Made by a program: the position numbers and the translations under genes. The notes under the pieces are model-generated. The model saw only the letters and a program-made list of their open reading frames with translations, did no database searches and had not been told where the DNA came from. Source: Hippopus hippopus (lineage: Eukaryota; Mollusca; Bivalvia; Cardiida; Cardiidae). Taken from it: 64,000 nucleotides of DNA. Positions 35,663 to 46,700 of this stretch are shown here, piece after piece (positions within the stretch are counted from its first letter, which is position 1; every line of letters starts with the position of its first letter). The stretch is from the NCBI GenBank assembly GCA_946811185.2, contig OX328111.1:42644388-42708387 (forward strand). Reading direction: 5' to 3'.

Positions 35663-36301
35663 TGTGGAATATATTATAGAAATTGTCTTTGAAAGGAAAA
35701 AAAACACTGTGGGAGATGGAGAAATGCTGGTTACCAGCATTTTCTCCTTTTCCCACAATGTTTCCAATAGCCTTTTCTTTATGCCTATTCAGACTCAGGA
35801 TTATATGTAAAAGGGTTACCAAAGGGTTAAACCCATCACCACTCAATCCCAAATTTTAATGGACCATATGATAGAAAGGATTTGAAAACATTAAAGGAAA
35901 AGGAGACAAAGGGTATCCAGCATTTTCCCACATTGTCTTTTCACATTTCAAAGACAAATCCAAGCATCTGAGTTACAATGAATCTAAATTAAGAATATTG
36001 TTGTTTGGTAAAGAATAAAAGGAACATACATCTCACTGTTCAAAAATAAGTTGCTGGTATATGACAACTGAAACAAGAGGGCCCTGATGGCCCTGGATTG
36101 CCCATCTGAACCATGGTACCTTCCAGAGAATAATAAGTTCCTCTAAAGGCAAGATATTCGTCCACCACATTTCATGAAAACTGCAAAAACATGACTTTTT
36201 AACCCTTTACCAAACAATTCTGTATGAACACCCTAAAGAAGAATGCTTTGTGGAAAAAAAAGAAAATGCTGAAAGTCTGCTTTTTCTACAGTGTTTTAAG
36301 T

Positions 36302-36510
36302 TTAAACATATTTATTTTACATCGATTGAGAAACAAGTTCTTACAACTTATACTAATCTCTCTTGATTCTGCTTCCTGGGAACTACGCCAGTACTCGCGC
36401 CAAATGTGTGGGCCAATGAAAAATCCCACAGTTGACACCCGCTCCAGGGTTTCGAACTCGGGACCTTTTGGTTACGAGGCCGACGCTCTACCTCACAACA
36501 ACGGACAACA
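36302..36510 (-). mobile_element. tRNA-derived SINE (reverse)
   Basis: Clear complement of a tRNA-like head: GGTTTCGAACTCGGGACC then TACGAGGCCGACGCTCTAC. It sits inside a degraded TTAA-A copy. Confidence 0.8.
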
Positions 36511-36951
36511 CCTTCTGCAGTGTTTTCTACTCTACAGTTGTATTTGTATAGGAATAGACAACCACAATCCCACTGTTTTACCATTTTGGCAATTTCAAAA
36601 TGTTAAAATGTACATTTATGTAAGTAACAAATGATTAAATGAAACAAACATGAAAAATTTCGGCTCAAAAATTACTACAATAGTGTCATGAAAAATAAGC
36701 TGCAAGGAAAGAAACAATGAGTTTACTATGTTACAATAGAGTCAATGATAAATAATGCCGTCATAAAAGAACAACACCCACTTCAGTTGCAATTCCAGTT
36801 TAAGACAACAAGGGTGCATAACTGTGTCAAAAATAATTACTTACCTTGGTCATTAACACGAGTTAGATATATATCTTCAGTCAGGATACAGATGTCAGAA
36901 AACGTCAAAGTTTTTGTATCACAGCCACAGGCTTATGACAATACCTTGACC

Positions 36952-37157
36952 TTAACCCTTTACAGGACAACAAAATTTTAGCCTTGTCCAAATTGAAAGC
37001 ATTTGCAGACGACATTTCAATGTGGCTAAAGTGATGCAATTTTTCTTTGATAGGGTAGAAAATATTGTGGGAAAAGGAGAAAATGCTGGTAACAAGCATT
37101 GTCTCCTTTTCCCACAATGTTTTCCGAAGGCTTCTTTCCCAGTGTGGTAAAGGGTAA
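36952..37157 (-). mobile_element. TTAA-A copy (reverse)
   Basis: CCCTTTACAGGACAAC start and GTGTGGTAAAGGG end; hairpin good, with a shortened right arm. Confidence 0.78.
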
Positions 37158-37205
37158 ATGCTTAACAAACAACCTAGTAAAAAATCAAGATTTACACTGT
37201 CTACT

Positions 37206-37660
37206 TACAGCTCTTTACCAAAGAAAAAAATCAAATTTGTTCCAACTGAAAGCATTTTGCATATGACAAAATAAATATGATTTAACTCTTTACCAAACTA
37301 CATAATTTAAGACTAGTCCAAAGTTGAAGCATTTGCAGACGACAAAATTAATGTGACTCAGAAATTGAAATTTGTTTTGGGAAGGGAAGAAAACATTGTG
37401 GGAAAAGGAGAAAATGCTGATTACCAGCATTTTCTCCTTTTCCCACAATATTTTCAGAAGGCTTCTTTCTCAGGGTCGTTAAAACCAAGGATTGTTTGGG
37501 AAAGGATTAAACAATGTGACCTGTAATCAAAAGGGTAAAAAACATTGTGGGAAAGTAGAAAATAATGGGTGCCAGCTTTTTCTTTCTCCACAATGTTTTC
37601 AAAAGCTCTTTTAATCAGGGTCATTTGAAAGCTCTTTTCATTAGGGTCTTTACATTGTAT
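37206..37660 (-). mobile_element. TTAA-A copy (reverse) split by another
   Basis: Left arm at 37206-37281, hairpin and right arm at 37511-37660; interrupted at a TTAA by 37282-37510. Confidence 0.68.
37282..37510 (-). mobile_element. TTAA-A copy (reverse), nested
   Basis: TTAA at both ends; hairpin nearly perfect with centre GATTACC. Confidence 0.82.
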
Positions 37661-37838
37661 GGATATCAAGCTTCAGCCCTGTGGAGCTAAAACTTTGCCA
37701 AGTAAAAGCACTGTACATTTGTGGTTTACTCTTGTATAAAGTTTGTCTATATGGTACATGTATATTGGATTGGAATGATAAAAAAAATATGTTTATCATA
37801 TACTTATAAATTTTCCAGCTCAAAAATAAGCATCAAAC

Positions 37839-38066
37839 TTAACCCTTTACCAAACAATTCCTGGTTTTCATGACCCAGAGGAAAAAGCCTTTTGAAAACA
37901 TTGTGGGAAAAGGAGAAAATGCTGGTAACCAGCATTTTCTCCTTTTCCCACAATGTTTTCTACCCTTCCCAAAACAAACTTCAGTATTTGAGTCGCATTA
38001 ATTTTGTTGTCTGCAAATGCTTTCAATTTGGACGAGTCTAAAATTTTGTCGTTTGGTAAAGAGTCA
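37839..38066 (+). mobile_element. TTAA-A reference copy (forward)
   Basis: Best preserved copy. It opens TTAA CCCTTTACCAAACAAT and closes GTTTGGTAAAGAG near a TTAA-like end. At 37894-37960 is a perfect inverted repeat of 33-bp arms around one unpaired A (37927), containing AAAACATTGTGGGAAAAGG and its complement. The right arm beyond the hairpin (~105 bp) is longer than the left (~55 bp). No coding capacity. TTAA ends and CCC-starting termini fit a non-autonomous piggyBac-type element (inference). Confidence 0.85.
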
Positions 38067-38269
38067 AGTAAAATCAGATACGATGGAAACCAATCTTTAT
38101 CTGCATAGTGCCAAATATGGTTCCAAATATGGTATGAGGAAATATCCCGTGCACTGCGTATGTTATGACTAGTTTGCAATCTGATCAGTCAATAAGTTAC
38201 ACCATAATATTCATCCACCATTTATAAAAATCAAATTATTACCCAATGAATAAGTTTAAATGCTCCCAG

Positions 38270-38500
38270 GTTTAAAATGGGGGGAGGATATAGTGTTACC
38301 CCTGTCCGTGTGTTTGTGTGTCTGCTGTTTGTGTCCAGCCAATAACTCCCAGATGCATGGTCCAATTCAAAAGTTATTTGGCACAAATGATCATCATGGA
38401 TAGACAATGTGTTGCCTGCAACAACCATGTTGCTAGCTTAAAGTTCAAGGTTGCAGTGCGGGGGCATCCATGTGGGTGACACATTTTAGTTTCATTTTTT
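38270..38500 (+). repeat. GGGGGAGGATATAG repeat
   Basis: GGGGGGAGGATATAGTG followed by TCCGTGTGTTTGTGTG and CCAGATGCATGG resembles the CCCCCGCTGAAGGC-type element at 26080-26345, weakly. Confidence 0.4.
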
Positions 38501-38962
38501 TTTAAAACCATTTTCAAATAAAATTGTCATTAATTGCAAAATTTTGTTAATTAAATTTGAAGGTATATAATAAAAGAAATATTATGCTGTATTAGCTTTT
38601 CTGGTGCTTGTATGTGCTTTCCAATGTGTAAGAAAATTTTGACATCTTGCTTGATCTTCAGTCCCACATGATATCAAGTTTTCCTGCATAGCTCAAAGCA
38701 AATACAGGCATCGGGAAAGTTACCACAACACAATATTCTGTATATACATTGTAACAATTACCTTTATAGTAAACCCTTCACCAGACTGTTTCTTGTTTGA
38801 ATGACCCTTGGAGAAAAAAGTCTTTTAAAATGTAGTGTAAAAAGAGGAAAATGCTGGTAACCTGTATTATCACCTTTTCCCATGGTGTTTTTCACCCTTT
38901 CAAAGGCAAATCTCATCATATTAGCCACATTCAATCTGATGTCTGTAAATACTTTCCACTGG

Positions 38963-39112
38963 CAACAGAATTATTATAAACTATCATTGTACAATTATGA
39001 AATATTATAAGCTCTTATGATACAATTATGAAATATCATTAACTGTTATTGTACAATTATAAAATATTTCAAACTATCTTTGTACAATTACGAAATATTA
39101 TAAGCTATCATT
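38963..39112. repeat. ~34-bp tandem repeat, about 4-5 units
   Basis: Units contain TGTACAATTATGAAATAT and TATAAGCTATCATT with substitutions. Confidence 0.75.
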
Positions 39113-39227
39113 AATTCTTTTTGAAAGGGAAGACAACATTGTGGGAAAAAGAGAAAGTGCTGGTTACCAGAAAATATTGAAAATTAATATCTTAAAACTG
39201 TAATATACATGTACAAAACCACAACAG

Positions 39228-39475
39228 TCTAGACGACTCAAAACTCAAAGCATTTGCAAGAGACAAATGTGGCTAAAATGATCGAACATGTCTTTGAAAG
39301 GGTAGAAAACATGGTAGGAAATGGGAGGAAACGCTGGTGACTAGCATTTTCTCTTTTTCCCACATTGTTTTCTACCTTGTAAGAGAACTTGAGCTCATAT
39401 ACATCAATTTTGAATCTATGTCTGCAGAAATTTTGAAAATGAAAGCAAACAAAAATTTGTTGTTTATGAATGGGT
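39228..39475. mobile_element. Symmetric TTAA-A derivative
   Basis: Both flanks of the hairpin are the long arm: CAAAGCATTTGCAAGAG, AATGTGGCTAAAATGATCG and GAAAGGGTAGAAAACAT on the left; TTGTTTTCTACCTTG, ATGTCTGCAGAAA and GAATGGGTTAA on the right. A normal copy has one long and one short arm. Confidence 0.65.
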
Positions 39476-39604
39476 TAAATTGGAATAGAATCATGAAGAA
39501 AATTACGGCAATTTTCAGAAACAACTCACTGGAGCAAATTTCTGCAGAGGTCATACATGTATTTAAAAAAAATGTGAATAAAAGAGATGATTCAAAATAA
39601 TAAT

Positions 39605-40060
39605 TTGCGTATGCGGTATCATATGATAATATTAAAGCCCCAATAGTGGCCAAAGTAGACAATGCAAGTGTTAACCCTCAGGCCGCTAAGCGCGACTCAC
39701 TGACCTTTTGCGGACAGTGTAAGTCAAGATCAGACTGCACAGAACGTGCAGTCTGATCTTGGATCTACACTGTCCGATAATGAGATATTATTCCCCAGAA
39801 CATAACTTTGAAATAGCAATATTTGGGTTTTTACTATCGAGTTGGACATTTCTTTTAAGTTTTTTAGCAGAAAAAGGGTTAAAATGCAGTTAAATTTAAA
39901 ACATACTATTTAAAAGTATGAAAACTTGTAAAGATGACAGTTTTTTGTTGTATGGTCGGTCCAAGTATTGGTCCCTGGAAGAAAAATGATTTTTTAAAGT
40001 CAAAAATTGTCATGTTACTCTATCTTTTGTTTACTTTTTACCTGGTTTTTAATTTCATTT
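39605..40060 (+). repeat. Duplicated block with TTAA-E inside
   Basis: Homologous to 32220-32560 on both sides of the TTAA-E element at 39671-39882. Confidence 0.65.
39671..39882 (+). mobile_element. TTAA-E, best copy
   Basis: TTAACCCTCAGGCCGCTAAG to AAAAAGGGTTAA, with hairpin AAGATCAGACTGCACAG / GTGCAGTCTGATCTTGG. The empty homologous site is in 32220-32560 at GGTGTCAAAATGC. Confidence 0.83.
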
Positions 40061-40189
40061 TCATGCTTCACATGCAATCACTGACTGCTAGATAAAGTTG
40101 CTGATTTGCAGCTGTATAAATAATGAATTGTTTCACAGACATTTGTTGGTATTTAACACATTTTTTCAACATTAGGTTTATATTTCACA

Positions 40190-40445
40190 TTATATAGTGG
40201 TGGTGAGTATGCCTATACATGTGTTCCTGGAGTTTTCTTCACTGGTCTTTATAACACCATTCATTCAAGGCCATAAACATCAAAGCCATAAACATTGTCA
40301 TAAATAATATTTAGAGGAAACGGAGGAATAAATCCAGTCACAAGGACTGTCATCGGTCCTTAGAAAGGGTTTAGCCAAATTCAAAATCAAACCAGCTACC
40401 CCTTTGTTTCAAGCCCTGTAGACTATTGAATGAGCTATAGGGCAC
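40190..40445 (-). mobile_element. tRNA-derived SINE (reverse)
   Basis: Body TGTGTTCCTGGAGTTTTC and head complement CAAACCAGCTACCCCTTTG; decayed. Confidence 0.6.
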
Positions 40446-40465
40446 TGCTTTCATGGACTAAAAAT

Positions 40466-40924
40466 AAGTCATGCTCTGTGAACAGAGGGTTTAACACATT
40501 TTCAAAAAGTATCAACTCGGGTCAGCCTGCTTGTACTGGGCAGGCTGACCAATGTCAAACCTGTTTGCTTTTAGGTAAACTTTCTGCATATTCAAGGACC
40601 ATTCTACCCCAGGATTCAGCCTATTGTTAGGCAAAATGGATTTATTGTATCCATAATTATGTGATGACTTGCTTGGTTTAACTCTTTACTACACAACAAC
40701 TCTTTGGACTGCACCAAATTCATACATTTGCAGACGACAAATTAAATGTTGCCAAAATTATGACTTTTGTCTTTGATAGGGTAGAAAACAGCATTTTCTC
40801 CTTTTCCCACAATGTTTTCAAAAGCCTTCTCTTTCAGGGTTGTTAAAAGTCTGGATTGTGTGGTAAAGGATTATATGCATCACGGACATTCATTAAACCC
40901 CTTTTAGCCAGAGCATGGCCCATT
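40466..40924 (+). mobile_element. IR-C copy carrying a TTAA-A
   Basis: GTCATGCTCTGTGAAC start, hairpin GGTCAGCCTGC / GCAGGCTGACC, end CCAGAGCATGGCCC; split at TTGGTTTAA by 40678-40874. Confidence 0.75.
40678..40874 (-). mobile_element. TTAA-A copy (reverse) inside IR-C, hairpin half lost
   Basis: The left hairpin arm is deleted (GGTAGAAAAC joins AGCATTTTCTCC) while the right arm and both outer arms remain. Confidence 0.75.
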
Positions 40925-41104
40925 TAATTGCAAACAATGAGAAGTTTGATAAATCTGTTGAAAATAAATTGTGCATGTTACAGCTCAAAAATCAAAGTGG
41001 AGAAAAGAATATGTTGTTGGGCTTTTTTCTGCCTGCAACAAATTTCTGTCATGATGTTTCTAAAAGCAGTTATGGATTGGAATTGTTTGATTTAAGTAAT
41101 ACAT

Positions 41105-41334
41105 TTAACCCTTTACCAAATAATCCCTGGTTTTTACGACCCAGAGGAAGAAGCCTTCTGAAAACATTGTGGGAAAAGGAGAAACTGCTGGTAACCAGCA
41201 TTTTCTCCTTTTCCTACAATGTTTTCTACTCTTCTAAAGTCAAGTTTCAATTTTTGAGTCATGTTTATTTTGTCGTCTGCAAATGCTTTCAATTTGGGAT
41301 AAGTCGAAACTTTTGTTGTTTGGTAAAGAGTTAA
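41105..41334 (+). mobile_element. TTAA-A copy (forward)
   Basis: TTAA at both ends, full length, hairpin with two mismatches. Confidence 0.82.
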
Positions 41335-41340
41335 AAACCT

Positions 41341-41570
41341 TTAAATGCTTCACCACACAATCCCCATGTTAAACAACCCTGAGGAAATGGCCTTTTGAAA
41401 ACTTTATTGGAAAAGCAGAAAATGCTGGTAACAAACATTTTCTCCTTTTCCCACAAGGTTTTCTTTACTCTTACGGACATTTACCATCATTTCAGCTAAA
41501 TTTAATATCTTGTCTGCAAATGCTTCAGATTTGGACCAGTCTAAAATTCTGATTTCTGGTAAAGAGTTAA
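41341..41570 (+). mobile_element. TTAA-A copy (forward)
   Basis: Seven bases after the previous copy. GCTTCACCACACAATCCC start and CTGGTAAAGAGTTAA end. Confidence 0.78.
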
Positions 41571-42234
41571 TTCTACAAAACAATACAATTAGCAATGTTA
41601 AATTGTTGTTTTCTTTGATTACTGACTACTACAAAGGGAGAGCACTCATCAATTCACTCTACCAGTATCTGAAACAAACAACAAAAAGTTTTATTTACCA
41701 CCTTTACCAATACTTGCAGCTTTCATATGAACCCTTTCAGCACCATAGGCTGAATGTAACGATTTTTTGCAGAAAGTAAAGATTAAGATTAGGCTGCGCA
41801 TTCCATGCCATCTGATCTTAGATCTACAGTATCTGCTTATTTATTAATATTATTAATATTATTTATTTCTTTATCCGCTTATTTAGCAAAGCCTGTAAGA
41901 TAATGATCTTTCAGAATTTCAATAGATGACATGTCCAGACGTCAAAAGAAGTCAAGAGTATACAGCTGCTGCTATATATGTTACTCATTTACTAAACAAT
42001 CTCCCGTTTTAACAATCCTGAGCAAGGCTTCTGAAAACATTGTGGGAAAAGGAGAAAATGCTGGTAACCAGCATTTTCTCCTTTTTCCACAATGTTTTTC
42101 ACTCTTTCAAAGACAAATCCCATCATGTTAGCCACATTTGGTAGGGATGTATACATACATACAGATACCTTCAAACACAATTATAACTTCAAATATTTCA
42201 AAAAATTCATCAGCAGACCATTTCATGACCTGTG

Positions 42235-42428
42235 CTCTCAGTTGGTAAAGTGCAGTGCTAGCAATCTTTGGGTTGTAAGTTCAAATTGCACTTCAGCCAA
42301 ACTCTCTCCATAGCCTGACAGATAGTCATTGTGACAAGATTTATTCTTCTGTCCATGCTGGGCATTGTTTTGAATTTGTTTATATGAGAGAGCAGCCAAT
42401 GGCTTGGAGAGGCTATAGGCAACACCAA
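42235..42428 (+). mobile_element. tRNA-derived SINE (forward), decayed
   Basis: Head GCTCTCAGTTGGTAAAGTGC, then GTCATTGTGACAAGATTTATTC and CAGCCAATGGCTTGGAGAG. Confidence 0.62.
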
Positions 42429-42826
42429 AGTTATTAATGGCAGCTACTGTTTGCAATTTGCACCAATCAGACAGACTGAATAGAGTGTGATAAATTGTTT
42501 TTTATACTTTAAGTGCCTTTCACTACTATAGTTGCCTTTGTGGCCAGTTTAGATCAAAATCAGGCTGCGCAAAATGTGCAGCCTGATCTTTGATCTACAC
42601 TGTCCACTTTGCTGATTCACTGTAGACAAACGCAACATTGAAATTGCATTTATATGGGTCATACTTCTAGGATTAAAATTTCTCTTGGGTTTATTTGGCG
42701 CTCTATAGCTTAATAGCAGTGGTATTTCAACTTCTTCTAATATATTCACGGAATAAAAGTTCATTTTGACCAGCATCAATATGGAACTTGCTAAAGAGTT
42801 TAATCTTTTGTGATAAGGACTATTCC

Positions 42827-43096
42827 TATATGGCCTGCAACCCGCGAAAAAGGGCATTTGGACATTTGCGTAAAGTGTCGTTTCCGATCAGCCTGCGCAG
42901 TTCGCACAGACTGATCAGAAAAGACACTTTACATTTTTATGTAACTTTCTGTTTTGCGCAAGTCTACTGTAGGACAAAATCTAATATAGTCGTAAAGTGC
43001 CGTCTCGGATTAGCCTGCACGGATTGCACAGCCTGATCCGAGACGACACATTACGCAAATGTCCGAATGCCCCTTTTCGCATATTGCAGGCCATAT
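42827..43096. mobile_element. IR-D copy
   Basis: TATGGCCTGCAACCCGCG / CGCATATTGCAGGCCATA ends and two internal hairpins (around AGCCTGCGCAGTTCGC and AGCCTGCACGGATTGC). Confidence 0.82.
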
Positions 43097-43370
43097 ATAG
43101 ATAACAAGGCAATTTGACTTTCCAGGGTCCAACCATTCTTAAGAACGTTGTTATTCTCCAAGGTTTTCTAACTATAAAAGTAACACAACCTCTGATCAGC
43201 TAAACCAAATAACTTCCTTAAGAATGGTTGGTGAATACGGACCCAAGTCTCACATTATCCCATGGAGTCTTTTCATGTAGAATTACGGAGTTACCTGTTG
43301 ACAACAGGATGCAAGTTTAAATATTTCGAACACCACTGCAATCACATGAAAACTTTTTGAATGCATACCA

Positions 43371-43602
43371 GGGGTCCTTCAAGGCTCAGTGCTAAAGTGT
43401 GGGACTCGTAACCTGGAGGCCCTGGGTTCGAGCCGCACTGAATCCACTGGGTTTTTCATTGGAGTGTCCTTGGCAAGACACTTCACAGCCCTAGCCTAGT
43501 ACTGGTAAAGCCCAGGAAATACATGAATATGTGAACTGTCATTGTAATATGACTGAAATAATGTTGAAAGCTGTGTAAAATACCATTCATTTCAATCAAA
43601 CA
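43371..43602 (+). mobile_element. tRNA-derived SINE over the SLC35F6 stop codon
   Basis: Full-length second-type SINE: AGGCTCAGTGCTAAAGTG head, GGGTTCGAGCC B box, GGCAAGACACTTCAC body and a tail TTCATTTCAATCAAAC. Direct repeats aatgcatacca at 43360-43370 and 43603-43613. Confidence 0.88.
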
Positions 43603-43777
43603 AATGCATACCATTTTGTAAGAGTCTAGTTCTCTCCCCTGGTTCAACAGCACCGTTTTCAGAAGCCCGCCGTTCCAGCTGGACATTTCTCCTCTCCCTC
43701 CATTTCCTCACATACGGCATGATGAGTATATCATTATAGAGAGCCATTCCAATCACAAGGATTAGAAAACCAATAAT
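43592..43777 (-). CDS. SLC35F6: SLC35F6 exon 8 (stop codon)
   Basis: Encodes the last helix IIGFLILVIGMALYND and a basic/acidic tail ending RTRLLQNGMHLFD. The last three codons and TGA read through the tail of a SINE (43371-43602) inserted in the opposite orientation. Confidence 0.93.
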   Translation of the reverse strand: MIGFLILVIGMALYNDILIMPYVRKWRERRNVQLERRASENGAVEPGERTRLLQNGMHLFD

Positions 43778-46700
43778 CTAGAGTAGAAGAAAAATTTATC
43801 ATATCATTCATTACTGACGAAATATTGTCACTTTTCACCAGATGACAAATTTTAAACTTGTCCAAACTGAAAGCACTGGCAGACAATATTTCAAATGTGC
43901 TTCAGATGATGGGATTTTTCTCTTTGAAAGGGTTGAAAATATTGAAAATATTGTGAGAAAAGGTAACAATAAGGCCATGATGGCCCTGAAGTCACTTACC
44001 TGAGTCTTTTGCCCAAACATGACCCATTTCTAATCTCTTTCGAGATATAATGACAAATAATCTCACAAACTTTCTTCAGTATTTGAGTTAAAATATGGCC
44101 TCCAGAGTGTACCCAAGCATTTTCTAAAATTTGTCTCAGCGACCTACTTTATAGCTGATCATTGTCTATTTTCAAACTTGTAGCAATTGTCCAGACAACC
44201 ACTCTAACCACCTTTCATGAGTATTTGAGAGAAAATGTGACCTGTAGAGTGTACACAAGGTTTTTCCAAGATTTGACCTGGTGACCTTGTTTTTGATCCA
44301 ACATGATCCATTTTCAAACTCTTAGAATCATCAAGACAAACATTTTGACCAAGTTTCAAGATTATCAGACTAAAAATGTGGCACATACACGAGATTTTTT
44401 ACAGATTTAAGCTGGTCACCTACTTTTTGACCTGTTGTGACCCATTTTTATACTTGTATATTAAGACATTATCAAGAGAAACATCCTGACCAGTTTTCAA
44501 GAATATTGTACTGAAAATTTGGCTTGTAAAGTGTACAGAAGTTTTTTCTGGGATTTGACCCAGTGACCTAGTTTTTGACCCAACATGACCCATTTTTGTG
44601 CAATATATTATCAAGAGAAACATTCTGATGAACTACCATTGGTATTGGACTGAAAATGTGGCTCCTAGAGGGTGTACACACAGTTTTTCCAAAGATGTGA
44701 TCTGATGACCTAGTTTTTTATCCAACTGACCCATTGCAAAACTCATCCAAGATATTATCAAAACAAACATTCTGACCAATTTCCAAGGGAATTGCTGATA
44801 ATGTGGGCACAAATGTGCACACAAGGTTTTTCTAAGATTTAACTGTGTGACCTAGTTTTTGACCTGACATGACTCATTTTCAAATATGTCCAAGATATTA
44901 TCAAGACGAAGATTCTGACCAAGTATCACAAGTATTAGACTGAAAATGTGGCCTTTAGAGGGCACACAAAGTTTTTCTAAGATATGGCCTGGTGACCTAC
45001 TTCTTGACCCGATGTAACCCAATTTCAAACTTGTCCAAGATATCACCAAGACAAACATTCTGAACAAGTTTCAAGAGTATCTGATTGAAAATGTGGCCTT
45101 AAGAATGCACACAATGTATTTGTAAGATTTGGTCTGGTGCCCTACTTTCTGACCTGACATGACCCAATTTCAACGTCGTCCAAGGTATTATCAAGATAAA
45201 CATTATGACCAAGTTTAATGGGTATAAACAAAATATTTAAGTAAGATGTGGCCCAGTAACTTACTTTTTGACCCCCAAGTGACCCAATTTCAAACTTGTC
45301 CAAAATACTATCAAGACAAACATTCTGACGAGCTATTATGAATATCAGACTGAAAATGTGGCTTCTAGATTGCACAAAAGGTTTTTCTAAGATTTAACCA
45401 TAGACCTTTTTGACCCAACATGACCTTAATTCAAACTTGTCCGAGATATCATCAAGACAAACAGTTTGACAAGGTTTCATGAGTATCAGACAAAAAATGT
45501 GGCCTCTAGAGTGCACACAAGGTTTTTCTAAGATTGATCCGGTGATCTACTTTTTCTACCAATATGACCCAATTTCAAACTTGTCCAAGATATAATTAAG
45601 AAAAAAATTCTAACCAAGTTTCATAAGTATTGTGCTGAAAGTTTGGCTTCTAGAGAGCACACAAGGTAATTCTTAATGCCTGGACAACTTACGACGCATA
45701 ACGGACACAGCAATATCACAAAAGCTCACCTTGAGCAAACTCTGCTAAGGTGAGGTAAAAAAGGTAGTTATGTGATAAAAATGAAACTCACCTGTAGAAA
45801 CTGGAACTTCTGCCACTGGACTATCAAAGAGAAAATCCAGATAATCAGAGTACGAACACTATCAAGAACCATTCTTGTGGTGGCACTCAGTTCTTTAGTT
45901 ACACTTATACCAGCAAAGTTGAAAAATGCTATACTGATAATATTTCCTGTAATGATAAAGAAATTAGCCCTTAAACATTTTTTGCAACCATAGTTGCCTT
46001 TGCGACCAGTGCATATCAAGATCAGACTGCACAAAACTTGCAGTCTGATCTTTTATCTACCCTGTCTGCTTTGCTGAGCCATGTTGGACAAGAGCAATCT
46101 TGGTATATACAATTTTGGTATACAAAAAAGTACTTCACCAAAATTTTAACACACTATATGAGCCCTACTCTGGCAAAAAGGGGTTTAAAGCATCTCTGTA
46201 ATGCATTGTATCAAGCATGTCATCACATAAATATGGATCACAAAAAATCTATTTTGTGTAACAGCCAACTTAATCATGAAATAGACTGGTCTTTTGACAT
46301 GCAGAAAATAGACAGATACTAAAGTTTTGACCCAGGTTTGCCAACTGAGAATGCGCAGGCTGACCTGGATCGATACTTTTTCCAGGTACATTAAACCCTC
46401 TTTTCATAGAGGATGGCTCATTTACTTATGTAGCCCACACAATATTTCACATTTTGCAGGCATGTTTTAAAGCACATGTATATGAATACAGAATAACATG
46501 TATGTGCGTGTACTTGCTTCAAGCTGCATAGTAACATTTGATATCTAGTGAGACCAAATTGACTGAGATGTCAAAATTTTCTTATCCAATGAGAAGTATA
46601 TACATGTACAAGCACCAAGGCAAGGTACTACAACATACTTTTCCATCTATCATATACCTGCAAAGTTTAACAACAAAGCATGCTAACATGGACAATTTTA

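Larger units (their letters stand above)
35104..35818 (-). mobile_element. TTAA-A copy (reverse) holding TTAA-A and IR-D
   Basis: Outer copy: left end TTAACCCTTTACCAGACAAC, left arm interrupted at 35145 and 35396, hairpin and right end at 35663-35818. Both inserts sit in the long arm. Confidence 0.75.

Noticed and set aside
37894..37960. Compensating changes in both hairpin arms, which would suggest selection on RNA structure
   Set aside because: In decayed copies (for example 29270-29336, 58495-58561) mismatches in one arm are not mirrored in the other, so selection on pairing is not supported.
44204..45375. A series of minus-strand frames with similar proteins
   Set aside because: Produced by the ~143-bp tandem repeat; no splice structure and frames break between units.
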